Shown piece by piece: positions 16,906 to 23,359 of a stretch of DNA of 24,561 bases; within the stretch, counting starts at the first letter, position 1, and each line of letters starts with the position of its first letter. The notes beneath the pieces were generated by a model. It was not told the origin of the DNA. It saw only the letters and a program-made list of their open reading frames with translations, and did not search any database. The position numbers and the translations under genes are program-made. The DNA lies in the NCBI GenBank assembly GCA_036260375.1, contig DASZZZ010000021.1, forward strand, positions 1-24,561, in the 5' to 3' direction. This DNA comes from DASZZZ01 sp036260375. GTDB lineage: Bacteria; Actinomycetota; CADDZG01; WHSQ01.

Positions 16906-17679
16906 ATGTCGCAATCGACGACCGCAGGCTCGTATCGGGGGCCGGCGACGGGATCGACGACGTCGCAGGCCACCGGGGCCGCGCGCGACACCGCGCAGAG
17001 GGTCGCGAGCCGCGCGCAGGAGGGAATGCAGGGGGCCGCGCAGGAGGCCCAGGGCCGGCTGCGCTCGCAGCTGGACGAGCGCAGCACGCAGGCCGGCGAG
17101 CAGGTGGCGTCGACCGCCGACGACCTCCGCAGCGTGGCCGAGGAGCTGCGCTCGAAGGACAAGGACGCGGCCGCGCGCGTCGCGGAGCAGGTCGCCGACC
17201 GCGCCGAGCAGCTCGCGTCGTACCTCAGGGACGCCGACGGCGACCGGATGATGCGCGACGTCGAGGCGTTCGCACGGCGGCAGCCGTGGGCGGTCGCAGC
17301 CGGCGGGCTCGTCGTCGGCTTCGCCCTGTCGCGCTTCCTGAAGGCGTCGGGCGAGCAGCGCTGGCAGGCGAGCTACGGCGGCAACGGAGGCAGCGGGGCG
17401 CTCGCGCCGACGCCGAGCACCGCGCCGCTCGCGTCGCAGTACGGGGCGCCCGGCACCGGCGCCAACGTCGCCGGGTCCACCGGCGTGGCGTCGGAGCCGG
17501 TCGACGCGCTCGGGCCCGAGGTGCTCGACGAGCCGCTCGCGCCGCCGGTCGCCGCACCGGGCGACGTGACCCCGGTCGAGCCGACCGTCTCGGGGCCGGG
17601 CGGTGTCGCCCCGGCGTCGTCCACCGACCCGCTCGACGACCTCGACGCCGAGCGGCGGCGGCCGCCGTCGGGATCGTGA
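16906..17679 (+). CDS. YqjD/ElaB-like membrane-anchored helical protein, 257 aa
   Basis: The first ~120 residues are a hydrophilic amphipathic helix rich in A, Q, E and R (for example DTAQRVASRAQEG, AARVAEQVADRAEQL). A single membrane segment follows (QPWAVAAGGLVVGFALSRFL, 126-145), preceded by RR. This layout is that of the YqjD/ElaB/DUF883 group, in which a C-terminal helix anchors a coiled coil to the inner membrane; some members bind ribosomes in stationary phase, but no such role can be claimed here. Unlike those proteins it has a further ~110-residue disordered Pro/Gly/Ala tail. The ATG at 16906 is preceded by GGGGGAGG 2 nt away, and no earlier start has such a site. First gene of a four-gene module; its stop overlaps the next start. 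Confidence 0.8.
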   Translation: MSQSTTAGSYRGPATGSTTSQATGAARDTAQRVASRAQEGMQGAAQEAQGRLRSQLDERSTQAGEQVASTADDLRSVAEELRSKDKDAAARVAEQVADRAEQLASYLRDADGDRMMRDVEAFARRQPWAVAAGGLVVGFALSRFLKASGEQRWQASYGGNGGSGALAPTPSTAPLASQYGAPGTGANVAGSTGVASEPVDALGPEVLDEPLAPPVAAPGDVTPVEPTVSGPGGVAPASSTDPLDDLDAERRRPPSGS

Positions 17680-18095
17680 TGGAGGAGCGGCGCGCGGACG
17701 AGCTCAAGGAGCGGCCGCTCGGAGAGCTGCTCCGCGAGCTCTCGCAGGAGACGGCCACGCTCGTCCGCCAGGAGATCGCCCTCGCCCGCGCCGAGCTGGC
17801 GCAGACCGGCAAGAAGGCCGGCATCGGCGCCGGCATGTTCGGCGGCGCCGGAGCCGCGGGCCTGATGGCCCTCGGCTCGCTGACGGCGTGCTTCATCCTC
17901 GCCCTCAATGCGGCGATGCCGGCGTGGCTCGCCGCGCTCATCGTGGCGCTGGTCTACGGAGCGATCGCCGCCGTCCTCGCGCTGCGCGGACGCGACCGCA
18001 TCCAGGAGGCGACCCCGCCCGCACCGCAGACCATCGAGACCGTCAAGGAGGATGCGCAATGGGTCAAGAACCCGACCAGATCCGCAGGGAGATAG
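17679..18095 (+). CDS. Actinobacterial Holin-X / phage-holin-like family protein, 138 aa
   Basis: N-terminal amphipathic helix (RPLGELLRELSQETATLVRQ, 12-31) with IALARAEL, then two membrane segments (about 50-77 and 81-103) joined by a short turn, and a basic C-terminus. This is the pattern of the putative Actinobacterial Holin-X superfamily III proteins, which are chromosomal envelope proteins and not evidence of a phage. The start ATG overlaps the preceding TGA (TGATG), so translation is coupled; GTG at 17676 is in frame. Its last 37 nt overlap the DUF3618 gene, and the region encoding VKEDAQ carries that gene's ribosome-binding site. Confidence 0.85.
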   Translation: MEERRADELKERPLGELLRELSQETATLVRQEIALARAELAQTGKKAGIGAGMFGGAGAAGLMALGSLTACFILALNAAMPAWLAALIVALVYGAIAAVLALRGRDRIQEATPPAPQTIETVKEDAQWVKNPTRSAGR

Positions 18096-18670
18096 AGGCG
18101 ACGCGCGGCCGCATGGGCGACACGGTCGAGGCGATCGGCTACAAGACCGACGTGCCGGCCCGCACGCGCGACGCGGTGACCGAGAAGAAGGAGGCGCTCG
18201 TGGGCAAGGTCCGTAACGCGCGCGAGAGCGTCGTCGGCTCGATCGCCGGCGTCAAGGACAGCGCGTCGAGCACAATGCCCGACTCGCAGCAGGTGCGCTC
18301 CGGCGCACGGCAGGCGGCCGGTCTCGCGCAGCGCAACCCGCTCGGGCTCGCGGTCGGGTCGGTCGCCGTCGGCTTCCTCGCCGGCATGGCGCTGCCGTCG
18401 ACGCGCGTCGAGAACGAGAAGGTCGGCCCGATGGCCGACGAGGTCAAGAGCAAGGCGCGCGAGGTCGGACGCGAGGCGCTCGACCACGGACGCGAGGCCG
18501 CGAGCCAGGTCGCGCAGAGCGCGGCCGAGACGGCCAAGGAGACCGCGAGCGAGCGCGGCGAGCAGCTCAAGTCGTCGGTCGCGGACAAGGCGTCCGACGT
18601 CGCGCCGACGTCGTCCGGCTCGTCGACGACGCCGTCGTCGACGCAGTCCGGCGGAGCGCCGACCGTCTAG
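18059..18670 (+). CDS. DUF3618 domain protein, 203 aa
   Basis: Residues 5-40 (PDQIRREIEATRGRMGDTVE, AIGYKTDVPARTRDAV) are a clear DUF3618 domain. A helical stretch follows, then one membrane segment (LGLAVGSVAVGFLAGMALP, 95-113) and a second amphipathic region of repeating A/E/K residues (125-180) with a Ser/Thr/Pro tail. Domain function is unknown; the family regularly neighbours Holin-X and YqjD-like genes, suggesting they act together at the membrane, perhaps in envelope or osmotic stress. The start at 18059 has AAGGAGG 7 nt upstream and overlaps the previous gene by 37 nt. Its stop is 3 nt from the next small gene. Confidence 0.88.
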   Translation: MGQEPDQIRREIEATRGRMGDTVEAIGYKTDVPARTRDAVTEKKEALVGKVRNARESVVGSIAGVKDSASSTMPDSQQVRSGARQAAGLAQRNPLGLAVGSVAVGFLAGMALPSTRVENEKVGPMADEVKSKAREVGREALDHGREAASQVAQSAAETAKETASERGEQLKSSVADKASDVAPTSSGSSTTPSSTQSGGAPTV

Positions 18671-18673
18671 CGC

Positions 18674-18796
18674 GTGCGCTTCGGGAACTTCGACATCCGG
18701 CCGCTCGGCGGAGGTGCGGGCTGTCTCGGGATGATCCTGGCGTCGATCCTGCTCTCGATCGCGCTGACGGTGATCCTGAACCTGCTCCTCCGCTAG
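18674..18796 (+). CDS. 40-aa single-pass membrane microprotein
   Basis: GTG at 18674, three bases after the DUF3618 stop, opens 41 codons ending in TAG. The product has an N-terminal FGNFDIRPLGGGAG segment and then one hydrophobic helix (about residues 18-38, rich in I and L) ending in a single Arg. Support comes from the tight spacing, the GC3-rich codon use, the coherent membrane-helix composition, and the hairpin that begins at its stop codon. I recall similar 40-residue proteins in actinobacterial genomes, but that is from memory and unverified. Function unknown; a partner of the three membrane proteins upstream is the simplest guess. Confidence 0.65.
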   Translation: MRFGNFDIRPLGGGAGCLGMILASILLSIALTVILNLLLR

Positions 18797-18816
18797 CGGC
18801 CGGCCGGGCCGGCCGC
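18796..18816. terminator. Bidirectional hairpin between convergent genes
   Basis: GCGGCCGG / CCGGCCGC, an 8-bp perfect stem with a 5-nt loop, between the stop of the microprotein gene (18794-18796) and the stop of the rpf gene (18819-18821). Its position fits a shared terminator for both converging transcripts; there is no U-tract. Confidence 0.55.
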
Positions 18817-18818
18817 GG

Positions 18819-19808
18819 CTACGACAGCGGCACGAAGCAGTTGGGCCACGCGCCCGGCCCCTGGCTCGCGAGGACCTTCTCGGCGATCGCGATCTGCTGC
18901 AGGCGCGTCGCCTGCCACGCGTAGCGGGCGTACCTGCCGCCGCCGTAGCCGAGCCACGTCATGGGGTGGAACTGCAGCCCGCCGTCGTAGGTCGAGTCGA
19001 GATCCCATCGTCCGCCGGACTCGCACTGCGCGATCGCGTCCCAGTCCGCGCTCCACGGTCCCTCCGGCACCGGGGCGGCGGGCGGCGGGGGCGGCGGCGC
19101 GGCGACGACGTCGGACGCGTCGCGCGCGTCGGCCTCGGCGTCGCGCGCGGCGGCCTCGGCGGCTGCGGCCTCGGCGGCGGCCGCTTCGGCTGCGGCGGCC
19201 TCGGCGCGCGCGAGCGCGTCGCGCAGCGCCTCGACCTCGGCGACCTGCGCGGCGACCCGCTCCTCGATCTCCGCCCGCAGCTGCGCGCTGCGCTCCTGCT
19301 CGGCGACGATCTCGCGCCGGGCGCGGTCGAGCCGGTCGAGGTCTGCCTCGAGGACGTCGCGGTCGCGCGCGAGGCTCTGGAACACCGCGGTCTGCGCCTC
19401 GTGCGAGCTGTGCAGATACGCCATGCGCGCGTCGACTTCCGCCAGCGACTGCGACTCGAGCACGACCTGCAGCGCAGACGTCGCGCTCCCGCCCATGTAG
19501 AGGCGCTGCGCCGCGCGCACCGCGTCCTGCTCGGACGCGAGGATGCGCCGGGCGACGCGTCGCACGTTGCCCTCGGTCGCGGCCATCTCGGCCTGGATCT
19601 CCGCGACGCGCCTGCGCGCGCTCTCGTACGCCCTCGTCGCGTCGGCGAGGTCGGCGCGCAACGAGTCGAGGCGCGCCTGCGCCGCGGCGACGTCGCTCTC
19701 GCTGGGGGCCGCGTTCGTCTGCGGCGCCATCGCGCCGAGCGACGCGCCCGCGACCAGGACGCCCGCCACGAGGGCGCGTCGAACCCGGGTCGTCGTCGTG
19801 GTCGGCAC
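18819..19808 (-). CDS. Secreted coiled-coil protein with a C-terminal Rpf (resuscitation-promoting factor) domain, 329 aa
   Basis: Predicted muralytic enzyme. Basic N-terminus and hydrophobic signal (about 9-33, ending near TNA-A); long coiled coil (36-200) of the kind found at the N-terminus of CwlO/PcsB/RipC-type cell-wall hydrolases; an Ala/Glu tract (200-232); a proline linker (237-247); and a lysozyme-like Rpf domain (251-325). The domain has catalytic E263 in AQCESGG, then YDGGLQFHPMTW and QQIAIAEKVLASQGPGAWPNC, with C262 and C324 as the usual disulfide pair. In CwlO-like proteins the catalytic part is normally NlpC/P60, so here the hydrolase type is swapped. GTG at 19808 is preferred because TAGGGT stands exactly 7 nt upstream; a TTG at 19826 is in frame but lies upstream of that box. 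It converges on the membrane-module operon. Confidence 0.9.
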   Translation of the reverse strand: MPTTTTTRVRRALVAGVLVAGASLGAMAPQTNAAPSESDVAAAQARLDSLRADLADATRAYESARRRVAEIQAEMAATEGNVRRVARRILASEQDAVRAAQRLYMGGSATSALQVVLESQSLAEVDARMAYLHSSHEAQTAVFQSLARDRDVLEADLDRLDRARREIVAEQERSAQLRAEIEERVAAQVAEVEALRDALARAEAAAAEAAAAEAAAAEAAARDAEADARDASDVVAAPPPPPPAAPVPEGPWSADWDAIAQCESGGRWDLDSTYDGGLQFHPMTWLGYGGGRYARYAWQATRLQQIAIAEKVLASQGPGAWPNCFVPLS

Positions 19809-19815
19809 GGACGAC

Positions 19816-19821
19816 ACCCTA
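19816..19821 (-). promoter_or_regulatory. -10 box TAGGGT for the rpf gene (leaderless)
   Basis: Minus-strand TAGGGT, 7 nt, then GTG at 19808. GTAGGG could also serve as a weak Shine-Dalgarno, so leaderless initiation is likely but not certain. The rest of the 19809-19901 gap holds only short GC palindromes. Confidence 0.45.
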
Positions 19822-19901
19822 CCCAACGCGGCGCCCCGGCCGCTCGGCGCCCCGTCTGCGCAGGTCAGCCGGCCGGCGTGCGCCCGGAGCGGTCGCGCAC
19901 C

Positions 19902-20660
19902 CTAGAGGCGCCCGGCGGCGACGACGCGCTCGAGGAAGCGCGCCGTGCGCGGGTCGCGCGGCGCCGAGAACATGCGCTCCGGCGGGCCCTCCTCGACGAT
20001 GACGCCGTCGTGCAGGAAGCACACGCGCTCGGCGATGTCGCGCGCGAAGCCCATCTCGTGCGTCGCGATCAGCATCGTCATCCCGCCGGCGGCGAGCTCG
20101 CGCACGAGCTCGAGCACCTCCGCGACGAGCACGGGATCGAGCGCGCTCGTGATCTCGTCGAGCAGCAGCAGCTCCGGTTGCATCGCGAGCGCCCGCACGA
20201 TCGCCACGCGCTGCTGCTGGCCGCCCGAGAGACGGTCGGGGTATTCGTCGCGCTTGTCGGCGAGCCCGAAGCGCGTGAGCAGGTCCATGGCGCGCTCGTC
20301 GGCGGCGCGCCGCTCCAACCCGAGCGCCTCGCGCGGCGCGAGCGTGACGTTGCGCAACACGGTCATGTGCGGGAACAGGTTGAACGCCTGGAACACGATG
20401 CCTATGCGGCGCCGGATCGCGTTGACGTCGACGTCCGGCGACGTTACGTCGCGCCCGGCGAGCACGATGTGTCCCGAGTCGACGGGCTCGAGGAGGTTGA
20501 TGCACTTGAGCAGCGTCGACTTCCCCGACCCCGACGCTCCGATGAGGCATACGACGTCGTGACGCGCGAGCGACAACGACACCCCCGCCAGCACGCGCTC
20601 GTCGCCGAACGACTTGTGCACGTCGTCGACGCGCAGCACGTCGTCGCGCGCGGCGCTCAC
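19902..20660 (-). CDS. Polar amino-acid ABC transporter ATP-binding protein (GlnQ/HisP-type), 252 aa
   Basis: Powers uptake of a polar amino acid. Walker A GASGSGKST (41-49), Q-loop near Q91, signature LSGGQQQR (144-151), Walker B LLLLDEITSALDP (164-176) with catalytic E169, and switch H201 in ATHEMGFA. The phrase HEMGFARDIAERV is characteristic of the amino-acid (PAAT) subfamily. DEITSALDP replaces the more common DEPTSALDP. The GTG start overlaps the permease stop as GTGA, so the two are translationally coupled. Last gene of the operon. Confidence 0.94.
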   Translation of the reverse strand: MSAARDDVLRVDDVHKSFGDERVLAGVSLSLARHDVVCLIGASGSGKSTLLKCINLLEPVDSGHIVLAGRDVTSPDVDVNAIRRRIGIVFQAFNLFPHMTVLRNVTLAPREALGLERRAADERAMDLLTRFGLADKRDEYPDRLSGGQQQRVAIVRALAMQPELLLLDEITSALDPVLVAEVLELVRELAAGGMTMLIATHEMGFARDIAERVCFLHDGVIVEEGPPERMFSAPRDPRTARFLERVVAAGRL

Positions 20661-21547
20661 GTCACGGCCCCCGCGCGCCGTCGCCGGCGGTCGCGCGCGA
20701 CGAGGCGGTCGGTGAAGCGCGCCAGCGGGATGGTGACGAGAACGAACAGCAGTGCGGCGACGACGTAGCTCGCGTAGTTGAACTCGGTCGCGCCGTAGAT
20801 CTGGGCCGCGCGCGCAGCCTCGATCGGCCCCAGCACCGAGACCAGCGCCGTGTCCTTCTGGAGCCCGATGAAGTCGTTGAGAAGCGGCGGCACGACGCGC
20901 CGCACGGCCTGCGGCAGGACGACGAAGCGCAGCGACTGCCACCGCGTCAGCCCCAGTGAGCGCGCCGCCGCGATCTGGCTCTCGTGGACCGACTCGATGC
21001 CGGCGCGGTAGACCTCGGCGACGTACGCGGAGTACACGAGCACGAGCGCGACGACGCCGTAGGTCACGTCCGACTGGCTCGACAGGACGCGCAGGTCGAG
21101 CCCCGGCACGCCGAACCCGATCATGTAGATCACCAGGATCAGCGGCACGCCGCGGAACAGGTCGGTGTACCCGACGGCGACGGCGCGCAGCGGGAAGAAG
21201 ACGGGACCCGGGATGCTGCGCACGACGGCGATGACGAGCGCGAGGACCAGGATCACGGCCTCCGCGACGACGAACATCCGGACGTTGAGCCAGAACGCCG
21301 ACAGCACGGACGGCGACGACACCGTCCCCGTCAGCGAGCGGACGAGGTCGTCCCACGAGAAGAAGCGCTCGCCGACGATGGCGCTGCCCGGCGACAGCAC
21401 GACGACCGCGGCGACGACGGCGAAGAACACGACCGTGCTCGCGCTCGACACGAGCACGGCGCGCCGGCCGAGCATGCGGGAGCCGCGCGCGGGCGCCGCG
21501 CCGGCGACGACGGGCCGCCCCGCCGGTCCCTCGGGGACGCCGGTCAC
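20657..21547 (-). CDS. Polar amino-acid ABC transporter permease (HisM/GlnP-type), 296 aa
   Basis: The first ~65 residues are an N-terminal extension with one membrane segment (about 31-51). The binding-protein-dependent permease core follows, with segments near 90-110, 115-150, 160-180 and 250-280. The ATPase-coupling motif is AGIESVHESQIAAARSLG, followed by LPQAVRRVVPPLLNDFI and KDTALVSVLG, all diagnostic of the His/Glu/Gln/Arg permease family. Only one permease gene is present, so it probably forms a homodimer. GTG start at 21547, 6 nt after the binding-protein stop. Confidence 0.93.
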   Translation of the reverse strand: MTGVPEGPAGRPVVAGAAPARGSRMLGRRAVLVSSASTVVFFAVVAAVVVLSPGSAIVGERFFSWDDLVRSLTGTVSSPSVLSAFWLNVRMFVVAEAVILVLALVIAVVRSIPGPVFFPLRAVAVGYTDLFRGVPLILVIYMIGFGVPGLDLRVLSSQSDVTYGVVALVLVYSAYVAEVYRAGIESVHESQIAAARSLGLTRWQSLRFVVLPQAVRRVVPPLLNDFIGLQKDTALVSVLGPIEAARAAQIYGATEFNYASYVVAALLFVLVTIPLARFTDRLVARDRRRRRAGAVT

Positions 21548-21553
21548 GCCGGC

Positions 21554-22387
21554 CTAGTCTTCGAGGACGGGCACGCCGAGGTAGTCCTGCAGCCACCGCT
21601 CCTGCAGACGCTTCAGCGTCCCGTCGGCCTTCATGTCGGCCAGCACCCGGTCGACGCACACACGCAGCGGGTTGCCCTCCTCGAACAGCATCCCGAACGG
21701 CTCGTGCGTCGGATAGCGGCCGACGACGACGGAGCCGTCGATCTCGAAGTCGCGCAGGTAGACGGTCGTCACGACGTCGGTGACGAGCGCGTCTATCTGT
21801 CCGCTCTCGAGCGCCGACTTGACGTCGTTCGTCGTGTCGAACACCTTCGGCTCGGCCGACGGCTGCACGACGCGGTTGATGAAGTCGAGGCTCGTCGTGC
21901 CGACCTGCGTGCCGAGCTGGTGATCGCGCAGGTCGTCGATCGAGCGCGCGTCGGCGACCGGACCGTCCTTCAGCGCGAGCACGCCCTGGGAGTTGTCGAA
22001 GTAGCTGTCGCTGAAGTCGACGACCTCCTCGCGCTCGGGCGTCACGGAGATCTGGTTGATGTCGAAGTCGTAATCCTTGGCGCCGGGCGCGTACGACTTG
22101 TTGAACGGCTCCACGACCCACCGGATCGGCAGGTCCATCCGTTGCGCGATCTCGCTCGCCACCTCGCCCTCGTAGCCCGAGTACCGCTTGGGCGAGCCCT
22201 CGAACCACGGCGGGTACGCGGGGCGGTCGGTCGCCACCGTGAGCACGCCGTCCTCGTACAGGGGCGGGTTCTCGAGGCTGCACTCGGGGCCGCCCCCGCC
22301 CTGCGCCCCTGCCGGCTCCTGCTCCTCCGGCGCGCACGCGCCGAGCGCGACGACCGCCAGCGCGGCCACGGCGAGCAGTCTTCGCAT
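21554..22387 (-). CDS. Amino-acid ABC transporter substrate-binding lipoprotein, 277 aa
   Basis: Residues 1-18 are a lipoprotein signal (MRR, hydrophobic core, lipobox LGAC with C18), so the protein is anchored outside the membrane. The mature part is a family 3 (SBP_bac_3) binding protein: VATDRPAYPPWFEG (about 60-73), GYEGEVASEIA, DFDINQISVTPEREEVVDFS, TQVGTTSLDF and ALVTDVVTTVY. The aspartate and arginine that normally hold the ligand carboxylate and amine are in these blocks, but the amino acid bound cannot be named. ATG at 22387 is chosen over longer in-frame starts because the signal begins there and GGGGGAG lies 5 nt upstream. First gene of the operon, followed by permease and ATPase. 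Confidence 0.93.
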   Translation of the reverse strand: MRRLLAVAALAVVALGACAPEEQEPAGAQGGGGPECSLENPPLYEDGVLTVATDRPAYPPWFEGSPKRYSGYEGEVASEIAQRMDLPIRWVVEPFNKSYAPGAKDYDFDINQISVTPEREEVVDFSDSYFDNSQGVLALKDGPVADARSIDDLRDHQLGTQVGTTSLDFINRVVQPSAEPKVFDTTNDVKSALESGQIDALVTDVVTTVYLRDFEIDGSVVVGRYPTHEPFGMLFEEGNPLRVCVDRVLADMKADGTLKRLQERWLQDYLGVPVLED

Positions 22388-22442
22388 CGGGGCTCCCCCG
22401 TCTCGGTGGGCGCGCGGCGCCCGGTGGCGTCTCGACGCGCGC

Positions 22443-22448
22443 ACTCTA
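22443..22448 (-). promoter_or_regulatory. -10 box TAGAGT for the amino-acid importer operon
   Basis: GCTAGAGT on the minus strand, 55 nt before the ATG of the binding protein. Same GCTANNNT context as the -10 boxes of uvrB, the amidase and the 174-aa secreted protein. Confidence 0.45.
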
Positions 22449-22486
22449 GCGGTGCCGGGCGCGCTGCGGTACCCCTTTCGCCGCTA
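22447..22486 (-). terminator. Inverted repeats at the end of the sugar permease operon
   Basis: Outer arms TAGCGG (22447-22452) and CCGCTA (22481-22486), the latter containing the stop codon of the sugar permease. An alternative inner 7-bp stem, GGTGCCG (22451-22457) with CGGTACC (22467-22473), has one imperfect pair. Plausible terminator; it overlaps the next promoter's -10 box by two bases. Confidence 0.35.
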
Positions 22487-23359
22487 CTTGACCGAGCCCG
22501 CGAGGATGCCCTGCACGAAGTAGCGCTGGAACGCGAAGAAGACGATCAGCGGCACGAGCATGAGCACGAACGCGCCCGGGGCGATGATGTCGATGTTCGT
22601 TCCGTACTGCCGCATCTCCTGGCGCAGCAACACCGTCAGCGGCGCGTCGTCGCCGGCGAAGATGAGCCCGACCAGGAGGTCGTTCCACGTCCACAGCAGC
22701 TGGAAGATGAGCAACGACGCGATCGCGGGCATGCCGAGCGGCAGCACGAGGCGCGAGAAGATCTGCCACTCCGACGCGCCGTCGAGGCGCGCCGCCTCGA
22801 GCAGGTCCTTCGGGATGCCTATGAAGAAGTTGCGCAACAGGAAGATCGCGAACGGCAGACCGAACGCGACGTGGAACAGGATCGCGGCCCAGAACGTGCC
22901 GAAGATGCCGACCTGGCCGAACAGGCGGGCCGCCGGGATGAGCGCCATCTGGAGCGGGACGACGAGCAGACCGACGACGACGACGAACGCGGCGTCGCGG
23001 CCCCTGAAGTCGATCCACGCGAACGCGTACCCGGCGAGCGCCGCGATGAGCACGACCGCGATGGACGCCGGCACCGCGATCTTCACGGTGTTCGTGAGCC
23101 CCTCGACGATCGACGGGTTGTCGAGGAGCTCCTTGTACGGCTGCAGCGTGAACTGGCGCGGCGACGTCAGCGCGGTCCACCATCCCGACTCGGCGTAGTC
23201 GGCCGGCGTGCGGAAGCTCGTCACGAACAAGCCGACCGACGGCGTCAGCCACACGAGCGCGACGAAGATCAGCACCGCGTGCAGGGGGCCGCGCGCCGCG
23301 AGCCGCTTCGTCCACGGCAGGCGCGGCGCGTCGGCGCCGGCGCGCGCGGCGATCGCCAT
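22484..23359 (-). CDS. Sugar ABC transporter permease, CUT1 family (MalG-type), 291 aa
   Basis: Six membrane segments with landmarks of the second CUT1 permease: LTPSVGLFVTSFR (about 35-47), NTVKIAVPASIAVVLIAALAGYAFA, VVPLQMALIPAARLF, the EAA coupling loop LLEAARLDGASEWQIF, FQLLWTWNDLLVGLIF, and the C-terminus FFAFQRYFVQGILAGSVK. The ATG overlaps the preceding permease stop (TGATG), and the ribosome-binding site (AGGAGGGAGG) lies inside the end of that gene. It pairs with the partial permease next to it. The binding protein and any ATPase are not in the window; CUT1 systems often share a distant MsmK/UgpC-type ATPase. Confidence 0.94.
   Translation of the reverse strand: MAIAARAGADAPRLPWTKRLAARGPLHAVLIFVALVWLTPSVGLFVTSFRTPADYAESGWWTALTSPRQFTLQPYKELLDNPSIVEGLTNTVKIAVPASIAVVLIAALAGYAFAWIDFRGRDAAFVVVVGLLVVPLQMALIPAARLFGQVGIFGTFWAAILFHVAFGLPFAIFLLRNFFIGIPKDLLEAARLDGASEWQIFSRLVLPLGMPAIASLLIFQLLWTWNDLLVGLIFAGDDAPLTVLLRQEMRQYGTNIDIIAPGAFVLMLVPLIVFFAFQRYFVQGILAGSVK

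Noticed and set aside
15146..18796. A contractile injection system or prophage locus, suggested by the DUF4157-like region and the holin-like protein
   Set aside because: No sheath, tube, baseplate, spike, terminase, capsid or integrase gene is present, and Holin-X/DUF3618 proteins are ordinary chromosomal actinobacterial genes.
19090..19210. Alanine-coding GCC/GCG-rich tract in the rpf gene as a DNA repeat element
   Set aside because: It is an imperfect low-complexity Ala/Glu linker within the coiled-coil protein, with no regular period conserved at DNA level.
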